A stretch of 15,196 nucleotides of DNA from NCBI GenBank assembly GCA_035533815.1, contig DATLTB010000059.1:1-15196 (forward strand). Direction: 5' to 3'. Below the pieces are notes generated by a model, which did no database searches, was not told where the DNA came from, and was given only the letters and a program-made list of their open reading frames with translations. Made by a program: the position numbers and the translations under genes. This stretch comes from JANWKA01 sp035533815. Lineage in GTDB: Bacteria > Bacteroidota > Bacteroidia > Chitinophagales > Chitinophagaceae. This document shows, piece by piece, positions 1-8,828 of the stretch (position 1 is its first letter; the number at the start of each line of letters is the position of its first letter).

Positions 1-117
1 TATACCAAGAAGATGAAAAAAAATCAGGCTATCATCAAAATAGCCAAGAAGCTATTGTCCAGGATAAATTACGTGATGAAACACCAGACGCCGTATGTCT
101 CAAGCCTGGTAGAATAA
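1..117 (+). CDS. IS110-family transposase, C-terminal fragment (runs off left edge)
   Basis: Frame 1 is open from the first base to TAA at 115-117, giving 38 residues that include KKNQAIIKIAKKLLSRINYV. The basic KKNxAIIxIAxKLLxRIxYV pattern is how many Bacteroidota IS110-family DEDD recombinases end, just before a short tail (here HQTPYVSSLVE). These enzymes move the element by RNA-guided recombination using a RuvC-like domain and a C-terminal Tnp-20 serine domain. Only the extreme C-terminus is present, so neither catalytic domain can be inspected, and I cannot say whether the full gene is intact. The fragment is too short to assign to the IS110 or IS1111 subgroup. The call rests on remembered family sequence, not a search. 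Confidence 0.7.
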   Translation, partial: YTKKMKKNQAIIKIAKKLLSRINYVMKHQTPYVSSLVE

Positions 118-453
118 TGTTTAATAGGGTTTTCATAAGATGTAAAAAAAATTCATTGTTCATATCAAGTGAAATAATCAGCTCAATGCTATTATCCGGC
201 AGCAATAACGTAGGTAAGAAGTTGCAGTTCTTAACCAACAAGAATCTGTTTATCAAAGTTTACGATTGCTGCCTTTTTTCTAATTTGAACGCGATCTTGC
301 AGTGGTGAAATACCCATCTGTTTATAGGAGATTTATTGGCGATTATGACACTTGAAAAAAATTCTTAGCTTTATGTAACCTACATGCACATACAGGAACA
401 TTCCCGCTAATTCTCAGCTATTCATCATAGGAGTATTCTTTATTTATCGGGAT
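118..453. other. Gene-free stretch: downstream flank of the IS110 transposase and upstream region of the carboxypeptidase
   Basis: I find no convincing protein here. The short open frames on both strands have no recognisable composition. The left part must contain the 3' noncoding end of the IS110 element. Members of this family lack classical terminal inverted repeats, so I cannot place the junction. An AGGAG at 429-433 lies about 20 nt before the carboxypeptidase ATG, too far for a standard ribosome-binding site. A TAGCTTTA at 366-373 resembles the Bacteroidota -7 box but lacks a well-spaced upstream TTG. Confidence 0.5.
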
Positions 454-1980
454 ATGCAGATTTTACCAACCACAGCAAGTATTTATACAGATTTCAGGAC
501 AAAAATGCAAAAAATTGCGGATGTACGCAGCGCAATTGCCTTAATGAGCTGGGATCAGGAAACCTACCTGCCAGGGAAGGGCGCCATGCTAAGGGGCCGG
601 CAATTAACTACCCTGAGTATACTGGCTCACCAATTGGCCACGGATGCAGGACTGGAAAACCTTTTACAGGCCCTTTCAGAAAAAGAAGATCTCGATCCGG
701 TGAAGAAAAAAAATGTGTCTCTCTGCCTCGAAGATTTCCATAAAGCTAAAAAATATCCCCCTGCCTTCGTGGAAAGGTTATCGCAGGTCACCTCAGCTGC
801 TTATCATGCCTGGATACAAGGGAGAAGGGAAAACAGTTTTGCCGTCTTTGAACCCCTGTTAAAGGAAATGGTCAACCTGAAAAAACAGGAAGCCGACCTG
901 CTTGGTTTTCAGGGTCATCCCTATAATGCGCTGCTGAATGAACATGAGAAGGGCATGACCACCGTCCAGCTTGATCGGTTGTTTAACCAGGTAAAACTAG
1001 AGCTGGGTCCCCTGATCAGGCAAATTGCCATACAGCCAGTACCTGATGCGGGATTCCTGCATCGTTTCTTTCCCGGGGACAAGCAATGGCAGTTTGGAAC
1101 CGGGTTACTCAAAGAAATGGGATTTGATTTTGAAGCCGGACGTCAGGATATATCAGTGCACCCGTTCACGACCAGTTTCGGTAACCTGGATGTCCGGATC
1201 ACCACCCGGATTGATGAACAGGATTTCGCCCAAATGACCTGGAGCTGCCTGCATGAAGGGGGGCATGCCCTGTATGAACAAGGGCTGAACGGAGATGAGT
1301 ATGGCCTTCCAGCAGGGGAACCTGCTTCCCTGGGCGTGCATGAGTCCCAATCCAGGCTCTGGGAAAACTGGGTAGGCAGGAGCAGGGGCTACTGGGAACA
1401 TCATTTCCCTGAACTGCAAATCCTTTTCCCGGAAAGCATAGCTGGGCTTGACCTGCAGGACTATTACCGGGGAATAAACCGGGTCATTCCTACCCTGATC
1501 CGTACAGAAGCGGATGAACTTACCTATCATTTCCATGTCCTGATCCGGTATGAAATTGAAAAAGACCTGATCGGCGGCAAGCTATGCACTGCAGATCTGC
1601 CAGATATATGGAAGGAAAAATACTCGGATACTCTAGGGGTTAAGGTGGTTAACGATATTCAGGGCGTCCTGCAGGATGTCCATTGGAGCCATGGCAGTTT
1701 CGGGTATTTTCCGACCTATTCCCTGGGGAGTTTTCTGGCTGCCCAGCTATTTGCTCAGGCTGAAAAAGATCTCACAGATCTTCCCGGGAATATCCGGCAG
1801 GGGAATCTTTCATTATTGTTGGGGTGGCTGAGAAAAAACATTCATTCCAGGGGAAGGCTTTACCCTTTATCTGAATTATGCCAGATGGTGACCGGGGAGG
1901 AACTCGATTTCAGGTATTTTATGGATTATGCTTTGAGAAAATTTGGAGAAATCTACGAATTGGATCACTATTTAAGCTGA
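454..1980 (+). CDS. M32-family metallocarboxypeptidase (carboxypeptidase Taq type)
   Basis: This 508-residue protein has the normal length for M32 enzymes, which are zinc (or cobalt) carboxypeptidases that trim residues from peptide C-termini, usually in the cytoplasm. The N-terminal region has the family signature ALMSWDQETYLP (about residues 29-40). The metal site is complete: HEGGH at 267-271 is the HExxH motif, and HESQSR at 296-301 supplies the third ligand (Glu297). The typical M32 sequence GINRVIPTLIRTEADELTYH follows. No signal peptide is visible, so it is probably cytoplasmic. The ATG at 454 puts the WDQET motif at the usual distance from the N-terminus; no good ribosome-binding site is seen. 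It lies next to an IS remnant and is followed by an unrelated small gene, so it is probably transcribed alone. Confidence 0.95.
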   Translation: MQILPTTASIYTDFRTKMQKIADVRSAIALMSWDQETYLPGKGAMLRGRQLTTLSILAHQLATDAGLENLLQALSEKEDLDPVKKKNVSLCLEDFHKAKKYPPAFVERLSQVTSAAYHAWIQGRRENSFAVFEPLLKEMVNLKKQEADLLGFQGHPYNALLNEHEKGMTTVQLDRLFNQVKLELGPLIRQIAIQPVPDAGFLHRFFPGDKQWQFGTGLLKEMGFDFEAGRQDISVHPFTTSFGNLDVRITTRIDEQDFAQMTWSCLHEGGHALYEQGLNGDEYGLPAGEPASLGVHESQSRLWENWVGRSRGYWEHHFPELQILFPESIAGLDLQDYYRGINRVIPTLIRTEADELTYHFHVLIRYEIEKDLIGGKLCTADLPDIWKEKYSDTLGVKVVNDIQGVLQDVHWSHGSFGYFPTYSLGSFLAAQLFAQAEKDLTDLPGNIRQGNLSLLLGWLRKNIHSRGRLYPLSELCQMVTGEELDFRYFMDYALRKFGEIYELDHYLS

Positions 1981-2061
1981 GTTAACAGAGCGGGGTGGAT
2001 AATCAGTTGACAGTATATTAGTTAGCCAAAAACCTATTGATAATGAAAAAAACAAAAATAC

Positions 2062-2547
2062 ATGCACCAGAAAATTTTCGAAAAGACTCTTGCTTTGATT
2101 AATGACAAATCAATTCAGAATATTAAAAAATGGAAACGCTTTGCACTTAACCAATGGAAAAATGCTGAACTTAAGAATAAGCCTAAGCCTATGATTAATG
2201 GTCTTTATGCGATGTGGAATAAAACCTGTGGTTGCATTTATATCGGGAAGGGTAAACCCATCAAAGGAAGAATTAATAGCCATTATAATGCAATCAATGG
2301 GATAGAGAAAGCAAAAGCCTGGAAAGAGTTTTTTGAACATGAAATGATAAAAAAAGAAATAACAATATATTGGTACTGTATTGATGACGATAATGATTAT
2401 TTAGCTGAACGCCAAAGGCAGTCCCTTGAAAGACTTCTTCAAATAAAATATGAACCATTATTTGAAAGAATGTATAAGGGCAAATACAAAATATTGGGGA
2501 AAAACAAATTTAAGGTATCTCTTGAAAAGGAATGTCCTGGATCTTAG
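2062..2547 (+). CDS. Stand-alone GIY-YIG nuclease-superfamily protein
   Basis: This 161-residue protein carries the GIY-YIG core: GLY at 47-49, CIYIGKG at 58-64 (the YIG half), a conserved Arg at 70 in KGRINSHY, and a candidate metal-binding Glu at 123 in SLERLL. GIY-YIG domains cut nucleic acids in homing endonucleases, restriction enzymes, UvrC and UvrC-like proteins. Here no DNA-binding domain such as HTH or zinc finger is visible. The ~45 N-terminal residues are basic (KKWKRF) and may help bind nucleic acid. The gene is clearly more AT-rich than its neighbours, which suggests recent acquisition. It starts 81 bp after the carboxypeptidase. TTGACA at 2007-2012 could be part of a promoter, but no well-spaced partner is seen. 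Substrate and role are unknown. Confidence 0.8.
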   Translation: MHQKIFEKTLALINDKSIQNIKKWKRFALNQWKNAELKNKPKPMINGLYAMWNKTCGCIYIGKGKPIKGRINSHYNAINGIEKAKAWKEFFEHEMIKKEITIYWYCIDDDNDYLAERQRQSLERLLQIKYEPLFERMYKGKYKILGKNKFKVSLEKECPGS

Positions 2548-2914
2548 GATAAAGCGATAATAAAAACTTAAAATTATTGTGCCAATTAACCTTCATGACC
2601 GATCATGTTCAGCACCCTTATCTCCTTATATAAGGCTGTGTAGTTTATTTGCTTTTCAGGATTGATTTGAAATTTGAAGCGGGTTTTTATTATGGACCTT
2701 ATTCGAATGTTCAGTCCCGGCCAAGGCAAATCGGACATTGGCTATAGAAAGATGACCGGTATCTTTTTCAATTCCGGCACCTGAAATCAACATCCCTGAA
2801 AATAAATACCATTTAGTTACTACATATTAAACATTTTAAACTTATCTTTACGCCCCCCGGTCCTTTCCAGGGCAGGAATCAACCCGGCTTTACCTGAGCT
2901 ATTCCGGAAAAACC
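2548..2914. other. 367-base gene-free region upstream of the PKD-repeat gene
   Basis: No credible gene is present. It contains a perfect 12-bp palindrome (CCTTATATAAGG, 2624-2635) and a possible Bacteroidota -7 promoter element near its right end, listed separately. A 45-codon minus-strand frame (2656-2793) was examined and rejected. The length fits a promoter-bearing region for the large secreted-protein operon that follows. Confidence 0.5.
2843..2850 (+). promoter_or_regulatory. Possible -7 promoter element (TAnnTTTG-like) for the PKD-protein/PorP operon
   Basis: TATCTTTA matches the Bacteroidota -7 consensus TAnnTTTG at all but the last base. It lies about 64 bases upstream of the ATG at 2915. 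No clear TTG is found 19-21 bp upstream, only GTTAC-type sequence, so this is a weak call. Confidence 0.25.
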
Positions 2915-5900
2915 ATGAAAAACCAACTGGCCGAACTGAAGCGGATAAGGTCACACTGCGCTGTCCCCAAGACAGCCAGGATGATTTTATTATGGTATGC
3001 TCTGATCATATTACCGGGTTTCTCCTTGGCCCAGATCAATGCGGCCTTCACCACCAATGTTACTTCGGGATGCACTCCTGTGGTCGTTCAGTTCACCGAC
3101 CAGTCCACCGGAAACCCGGTAGGATGGAAGTGGAATTTCGGAGATGGCAGCCCGATAGTTACCCTCCAGAACCCGGAAAAAATATATACCATCCCAGGTA
3201 CTTATACCATCACACTGACCGTGACCAACGGGGTAGACTCCAGTGAAGTCATCAAAACAGCCTATATTACTGTTTATCAATCTCCCGTAGTCAACTTTAC
3301 CGTATCCCGGACAACCGGATGCTTCCCTTTACCCGTGTCATTTACCGACCAGAGTACCGCGGGCAGTGGCAGCATTTCCAGCTGGATCTGGGATTTCGGA
3401 AATGGGGACACTTCAGGTGTCCAGAATCCCAGCTATCAATATCACACTGCGGGCAGTTTCAATGTCACCCTTGTGGTGACCAACAGTTTTGGATGCGTGT
3501 CCGCCAAGACCAAGACCGGTCTGATCAATGTCACAGGCGGAGTCACTGCTGCCTTCACGAATACGGACTCCACCGCCTGCAATGCCCCCCTGGCAGTGGA
3601 TTTCACCAACCAGACAACCGGTCCCCCCACCCTTAGCTATTTATGGAATTTCGGGGATGGCCAAACTTCCACGGCACCCAGCCCATCCCATACCTATTCC
3701 GCCACGGGAAACTATTCCATCAGCCTGATCTCAACAAGCTCGGGTGGATGCGCGGATACCCTGCTGAAAAAAGGACTGGTCAGCATTGCCAGTTTCAATT
3801 CTGATTTCAACATACCTCCCGGATGCCAGAATACCCCAGCTACCTTCCTCAATACCACCAGCCCTGTCCCAACGTCAGCCACCTGGTATTTCAGTGATGG
3901 GGTGGTGATTACCGGAATCAATGCAACCAGAACCATTACGGTTGCAGGGAATTATAGTGTCAAGCTGGTCAATACTTTCCCCGGCGGCTGTATGGATTCC
4001 ATAACCAAAAACTTTTCCATAGCCGCCTCGCCGGTGGCAGCATTCACAGCCAGCGATAGCATCAGCTGCAGGTCTCCCTTTGCCGTCAATTTCACCGATC
4101 AATCATCCAATGCAACCTCCTGGAACTGGAATTTCGGAGATGGCCTGAATGCTACCAGCCAAAATCCTTCCCATACGTACAGCACGTTGGGAACTTTTGA
4201 TGTAAAACTGCTGGTATCCAATGCCTCAGGTTGCCTGGATTCTGTCACCAAATCCGGTTTTATCAAAATAAGTCAGCCTGTAGTCAGTTTCACCCCATTA
4301 ACTTTTAAGGGGTGTATCCCCCTTATAGTCCCGTTCACCAGCACCAGTAGTTCCACTGATTCCATTACCGGTTATTTCTGGGATTTCGGAGATGGATCAA
4401 CTTCTATATTGAAAAATCCCACCCATACCTATACGACACAAGGTACTTATGATGTCAAGCTCGTCATTACGACAGCCGGGGGCTGCAAGGATTCCCTGAT
4501 ATCCAAGGCTGCCGTATCTGCAGGTTCTCCACCAACGGTCAGCTTCACCGCTGTTCCGACCACCATCTGTCCCTCCACTCCGGTCCAATTCACCAATACC
4601 TCGAACAAGGGTAACCAGTGGTTTTGGATATTCGGAGATAGCAGTGAGTCCTCTGTGGAAAATCCGCTACATGCCTATTCCAGTGACACCGGATTCTTTA
4701 ATGTAACCCTGATCGTCACCAACCTGGGTTGTTCGGACAGCCTGAAAAAGACCGGTTTTATCCATGTCCTTCCTCCTATCGCCAGCTATTCCGTATTGCG
4801 GGATTGCTCCACTCCTTTCCTGATCAGTTTCCAGGATCATTCAGTGAGTGCCTCAGGCTGGACCTGGAGTTTCGGGGATGGCCAAACCTCCACGGTACAG
4901 AACCCTTCACATACCTATGCCGCTGCAGGTACTTATACTGTTACGGAGACCGTGAGCAACGGGACCTGCACATCCACAGATTCCCAGGAATATTCCATTA
5001 TACATGAAACTCCGGATTTCAGTGCAAGTCAGACCACGGTCTGTCATGGAAGTACGTTCAGCTTCAATGCCACCGGAATTAATGCAGCCAATATATCCAA
5101 CTTCTATTGGAATTTCGGAGATGGCACTGTGGCCAATGAACCCGTTCCTACAGTTACTAAATCCTATTCAGATACAGGCACCTACAATGTCACCCTGATT
5201 ACCACAGACAAGAACGGTTGTACGGACAGTGTCAACCATAACAGTTATGTGAAGATCACCGGGCCCAAGGCTGCTTTTACGACCACAGGATCACTCTGTG
5301 AAAACCAAACGGTCAACTTCCTGGACCAATCCACTTCATCCGGAGCTGCAATCATCACCTGGAATTGGAGTTACGGGGATGGGCAAACCCAGACCCTCTC
5401 CGGTCCGCCTTTCAGCCATACCTATCCATTGCCGAATACCTATACGGTGAGTCTAAAGGTGATTGACCAGTCCGGATGTGCTGACAGCGTGGCTGTGCCG
5501 GTCAATGTGGCGGCCACCAAAGCTGCTTTCACCATCCCGGATAGCCTGTATTGTACGGGGAAAGCCATTACTTTCAGCAACCAGTCGGCAGGGATCGGCC
5601 TGAATTATCAGTGGAGTTTCGGAGATGGAAGTTCATCCATCGCCCAGAATCCTTCACATACCTATACCCTGGACAGCAATTTCCTGGTTAAACTGATTAT
5701 CTCCAATGGATTAGGGTGCTTTGACAGCACCACAGGCCATATCAGCGTGGGCACTCCTTTGGCTGCCTTTAATTTTCCTGCCAGCTACACGACCACTTGT
5801 CCCCCGCTGATTGCTACTCTTGACAATTCTTCCAGCTATTACACCCAGGCGTTTTGGAATTTTGGGGATGGAAGCAGTTCCGTGCTGGATACCCCTACTC

Positions 5901-7774
5901 ATGTGTATAACCTTCCCGGAACTTATAATATCAAACTGGTTATCACCAGCCCCGGAGGATGCCAGGATTCGGCGGTCAAAATACTGACCGTTAAGGGTCC
6001 TTCAGGATCATTCATGGCTACAGAGCCCCAAAGCGCCTGTGGCTCGCTCAATGTGGGTTTCAGTGCAGCGGCGATAAACACGATTGAATACAGCTGGGAC
6101 TTCGGGGACGGGGTAGTGACTCCACTATCCACCTCCGATTCTGCCACCCACAATTATTCTTCGACAGGAAGCTATTTCCCTAAACTGATCCTGGAAGATT
6201 CTACCGGGTGTAAGATCAGTTACCCGGGTAATGTGCATATCGTGATTGATCAGCTGGCAGCGAATTTTGGCCTGACGCCCTCCGTGATCTGTGATTCCGG
6301 TACTGTTTTCTTTTCGGATTCCTCCCACAGTTTCTCTGCTGATGCGCTTGGACAGCAAAGTACCTACCACTGGGATTTCGGGACCGGGAATCCTGCTGAT
6401 ACCGCAAATACCCCCAATCCCAATTTCTATTATAGCAATTCCGGAAATTACCTGCCGACCCTGACGGTGACTACCCCTTATGGGTGTACACAAATCGTTC
6501 AAAAAAACGTGCTGGTCGCCCCTTCTTCCTATCCGCTGATCAATGGACCAGACTCAGGCTGTGCCGGGGGGAGTTATGTTTTCACAGGTGGGATAGCCTC
6601 AGGTACCACCAGTATACAAAGCTGGTCATGGAACTTCGGCAACGGGGATACTTCCGCGCTGCAAAACCCGCCTATTCAACGATATGCGCAATCTGGAACC
6701 TATTCCATCAGCCTTACGGTCACCAATATCAACGGTTGTTCCGAATCTTCCGTGAAATCATTCACCGTCAATGCAGATCCCGTGGTCAATGCTACACCTA
6801 AGCCTGCCGATATTTGTCTTGGCGGTAATATCACCCTTCAAGCTAATGATGGCATTTCGTATCAATGGAGCCCGTCTATTTCCCTGAACAACCCTGCCAT
6901 TGCCAATCCCATTGCTTCCCCGGTCACCAGTATTCTCTACCATGTTCAGGTAACCAATGCAGCAGGATGTATTTCCAATGATTCTGTACAGGTGAATGTT
7001 ACCCAACCTTTTTCCATGACTGCTGGTCCGGATACTACGGTTTGTGCCACCCATCCGATCCCGCTATTTGCCATAGGGGGAGCGTATAATTATATCTGGA
7101 GTCCGGCAAACGGGTTGAGCAACCCGGATATACCCGATCCCCTGTCCATTCTGGATAGTACGGTTACTTATATGGTGATCGGTTCAGATTCCAACCACTG
7201 TTTTTCTGATACTGCGGAAGTCACTGTCCAGGTTAATCCGCTGCCCCAGGTCAATGCCGGACCAAACCAGACGGTCACCGTGGGTTCAGTTGTTCAGCTT
7301 AATGCCTATGCCAGCGGAATAATCACCGCCTGGCAGTGGAATCCCACGGATTACCTGAGCTGCACCAACTGCGCTAATCCCATTTCGGTACCAAAGAATT
7401 CGGTAACCTACGAAGTCACTGCTACCAACAACTTCGGCTGCCAGGATAGTGCTTCGGTGACCATACACCTCATTTGTTCACATGGGGTGGTCTATATTCC
7501 CAATACTTTTACCCCGAACGGAGATGGGATGAATGATGTGTTTTACCCCAGGGGGAAAGGAGTTAAAATCGTCAACTATTTCCGGGTATTCAATAGGTGG
7601 GGACAATTGGTGTTCGAAAGGGATAATTTCAATATCAACGATATCAATTCCGGCTGGGATGGCACCTATAAGGGGCAACCGCTGACACCGGATGTATTTA
7701 CTTATGTGACAGAAATGGTTTGTGATAATAATGAAGTTTTTATGCTCAAGGGTAATGTAACCTTGTTGCGTTAA
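2915..7774 (+). CDS. Giant secreted PKD-repeat protein with T9SS type B (gliding-motility) C-terminal sorting domain
   Basis: This 1619-residue protein is exported by Sec and then T9SS. The N-terminal signal peptide has a hydrophobic core MILLWYALIILPGF ending near SLAQ. Met23 is an alternative start that keeps the signal. Residues ~41-1287 hold 15 PKD or PKD-like beta-sandwich units averaging ~83 residues, recognisable by WxFGDG and NPxHxY motifs. Unit 4 (WYFSDG) and unit 14 (FGTG) are degenerate. Three further units (~1288-1520) replace the motif with YxWSP/WQWNP. Residues ~1521-1619 form the type B sorting domain (IPNTFTPNGDGMNDVF, then FNRWGQLVFE, GWDGTYKGQ and a final KGNVTLLR). Such proteins are surface adhesins or matrix proteins; SprB of Flavobacterium is the known example. 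The gene is 25 bp upstream of a PorP/SprF-family gene, so the two are probably co-transcribed. The ligand is unknown. No enzymatic domain is visible. Confidence 0.93.
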   Translation: MKNQLAELKRIRSHCAVPKTARMILLWYALIILPGFSLAQINAAFTTNVTSGCTPVVVQFTDQSTGNPVGWKWNFGDGSPIVTLQNPEKIYTIPGTYTITLTVTNGVDSSEVIKTAYITVYQSPVVNFTVSRTTGCFPLPVSFTDQSTAGSGSISSWIWDFGNGDTSGVQNPSYQYHTAGSFNVTLVVTNSFGCVSAKTKTGLINVTGGVTAAFTNTDSTACNAPLAVDFTNQTTGPPTLSYLWNFGDGQTSTAPSPSHTYSATGNYSISLISTSSGGCADTLLKKGLVSIASFNSDFNIPPGCQNTPATFLNTTSPVPTSATWYFSDGVVITGINATRTITVAGNYSVKLVNTFPGGCMDSITKNFSIAASPVAAFTASDSISCRSPFAVNFTDQSSNATSWNWNFGDGLNATSQNPSHTYSTLGTFDVKLLVSNASGCLDSVTKSGFIKISQPVVSFTPLTFKGCIPLIVPFTSTSSSTDSITGYFWDFGDGSTSILKNPTHTYTTQGTYDVKLVITTAGGCKDSLISKAAVSAGSPPTVSFTAVPTTICPSTPVQFTNTSNKGNQWFWIFGDSSESSVENPLHAYSSDTGFFNVTLIVTNLGCSDSLKKTGFIHVLPPIASYSVLRDCSTPFLISFQDHSVSASGWTWSFGDGQTSTVQNPSHTYAAAGTYTVTETVSNGTCTSTDSQEYSIIHETPDFSASQTTVCHGSTFSFNATGINAANISNFYWNFGDGTVANEPVPTVTKSYSDTGTYNVTLITTDKNGCTDSVNHNSYVKITGPKAAFTTTGSLCENQTVNFLDQSTSSGAAIITWNWSYGDGQTQTLSGPPFSHTYPLPNTYTVSLKVIDQSGCADSVAVPVNVAATKAAFTIPDSLYCTGKAITFSNQSAGIGLNYQWSFGDGSSSIAQNPSHTYTLDSNFLVKLIISNGLGCFDSTTGHISVGTPLAAFNFPASYTTTCPPLIATLDNSSSYYTQAFWNFGDGSSSVLDTPTHVYNLPGTYNIKLVITSPGGCQDSAVKILTVKGPSGSFMATEPQSACGSLNVGFSAAAINTIEYSWDFGDGVVTPLSTSDSATHNYSSTGSYFPKLILEDSTGCKISYPGNVHIVIDQLAANFGLTPSVICDSGTVFFSDSSHSFSADALGQQSTYHWDFGTGNPADTANTPNPNFYYSNSGNYLPTLTVTTPYGCTQIVQKNVLVAPSSYPLINGPDSGCAGGSYVFTGGIASGTTSIQSWSWNFGNGDTSALQNPPIQRYAQSGTYSISLTVTNINGCSESSVKSFTVNADPVVNATPKPADICLGGNITLQANDGISYQWSPSISLNNPAIANPIASPVTSILYHVQVTNAAGCISNDSVQVNVTQPFSMTAGPDTTVCATHPIPLFAIGGAYNYIWSPANGLSNPDIPDPLSILDSTVTYMVIGSDSNHCFSDTAEVTVQVNPLPQVNAGPNQTVTVGSVVQLNAYASGIITAWQWNPTDYLSCTNCANPISVPKNSVTYEVTATNNFGCQDSASVTIHLICSHGVVYIPNTFTPNGDGMNDVFYPRGKGVKIVNYFRVFNRWGQLVFERDNFNINDINSGWDGTYKGQPLTPDVFTYVTEMVCDNNEVFMLKGNVTLLR
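3035..6777 (+). repeat. Tandem array of ~15 PKD-coding units (about 250 bp each)
   Basis: The array is within the large secreted-protein gene. Near-identical short stretches recur at the WxFGDG position of many units (for example TTTCGGAGATGG in several units). Between these the sequence is well diverged, so this is an old repeat family rather than a recent perfect duplication. Copy number could still change by recombination at the conserved blocks. Confidence 0.8.
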
Positions 7775-7799
7775 TCAATTCACTCAAAATCTGTATCCT

Positions 7800-8828
7800 A
7801 TGAACCACAGATTTACCCGATCTTATTTAATTGCTTTTTTATCAGGAGTTTCCATTTCCGCCTGTGGACAGGATTTTCACCTGTCCCAGTTTTACGAAGC
7901 CCCCTTGTTAAGGAACCCTGCCCTGGCTGGGATTTTCACAGGCGATTACCGGGTCCAGGCTGTATACCGAAACCAATGGAATAGTGTCACTATCCCTTAC
8001 CAGACCGGCGCACTTAGCGGGGAAGCCCGTTTTCCGGTAGGCAAACAGAATGATTTTGTCACCATCGGCCTGCAGATGGCTTATGACCAGGCGGGAACGA
8101 CTGATCTGAAGACCACCCTGCTGATGCCGGCAATCAACTACCATAAATCCCTCAGCAGGGACCGGCCCACCTTCCTTTCCCTGGGATTTATGGGAGGATT
8201 CACTCAGCGGGGATTTGATCCTTCCAAGATCACCACCAACAACCAGTACCAGAATGGCGGTTATGACCCGGGCACCACCACTGGTGAAAATTTTGTCAAA
8301 GACAATTTTTTATATATTGATGGTGCCGTGGGCCTGAGCTTCAGCAGTTCGGTCGGCAATGGGGTCAACTATTTCCTTGGGGCATCTTATTACCATTTCA
8401 ACAAACCAAAGGTTTCCTTTTATGCCAATGACCTGGTGAACCTGGCTCCCAAAATCCAATTCAATGCCGGGATCACCGTGCCGGTCACGGAAAATATGAA
8501 AATAGTCGGCCAGTTCAATGAATCCAGGCAAGGAGTGTATACGGAGACTATCGGAGGCGGAATGGTTGGTTTTGCTTTGCTTAAGCAGGGACTGGCCAGT
8601 GATCGGATGTTTTATATCGGGTTGTTATACAGGCTTGGAGATGCCATCATCCCCGTAGTCAACTTTGATATGGATAGTTATGAAATCGGCATGAGTTATG
8701 ATGTGAATGTATCAGCCCTGAAGACGGCAAGCCAGGGAATGGGTGGATTTGAATTATCCTTTTCTTACATGGGATTTTTCACCTCCCCCAATTCTTCACT
8801 GAATAAGGTGAATTGTCCCAGATTCTAA
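7800..8828 (+). CDS. PorP/SprF-family type IX secretion system membrane protein
   Basis: This 342-residue protein belongs to the PorP/SprF family, predicted outer-membrane beta-barrels linked to T9SS. Family hallmarks are the start of the mature protein (DFHLSQFYEAPLLRNPALAG, then YRVQAVYRNQW) and alternating beta-strand-like segments to the end (GLLYRLGDAIIPVVNFD, YEIGMSYDVNVS). The N-terminus is an export signal. ISAC at residues 19-22 also fits a lipobox, so it may be lipid-modified at Cys22 or simply cleaved nearby. It starts 25 bp after the type B sorting-domain protein. In Flavobacterium, SprF-type proteins are needed to secrete or attach their neighbouring type B partner, so the likely job here is a dedicated handler of the upstream PKD protein rather than the core PorP of the machine. 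The specific pairing is an inference from adjacency. Confidence 0.9.
   Translation: MNHRFTRSYLIAFLSGVSISACGQDFHLSQFYEAPLLRNPALAGIFTGDYRVQAVYRNQWNSVTIPYQTGALSGEARFPVGKQNDFVTIGLQMAYDQAGTTDLKTTLLMPAINYHKSLSRDRPTFLSLGFMGGFTQRGFDPSKITTNNQYQNGGYDPGTTTGENFVKDNFLYIDGAVGLSFSSSVGNGVNYFLGASYYHFNKPKVSFYANDLVNLAPKIQFNAGITVPVTENMKIVGQFNESRQGVYTETIGGGMVGFALLKQGLASDRMFYIGLLYRLGDAIIPVVNFDMDSYEIGMSYDVNVSALKTASQGMGGFELSFSYMGFFTSPNSSLNKVNCPRF

Noticed and set aside
35..308. Short ORFs on both strands (73 and 63 codons) over the IS110 fragment and its flank
   Set aside because: The minus one is antisense to the transposase end and the plus one has AT-driven composition; neither looks like a protein.
2624..2635. 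Perfect 12-bp palindrome CCTTATATAAGG as an operator
   Set aside because: It is short and AT-rich, far (~280 bases) from the next start codon, and has no second copy nearby.
2656..2793. 45-codon minus-strand ORF starting MLISGAG in the gap before the PKD gene
   Set aside because: No recognisable family, no ribosome-binding site, and it lies in a region better explained as promoter-bearing spacer.
3035..6777. PKD repeats as a CRISPR or recent tandem-duplication array
   Set aside because: The periodicity comes from a coding domain of ~83 residues with diverged units, not identical repeats with unique spacers.
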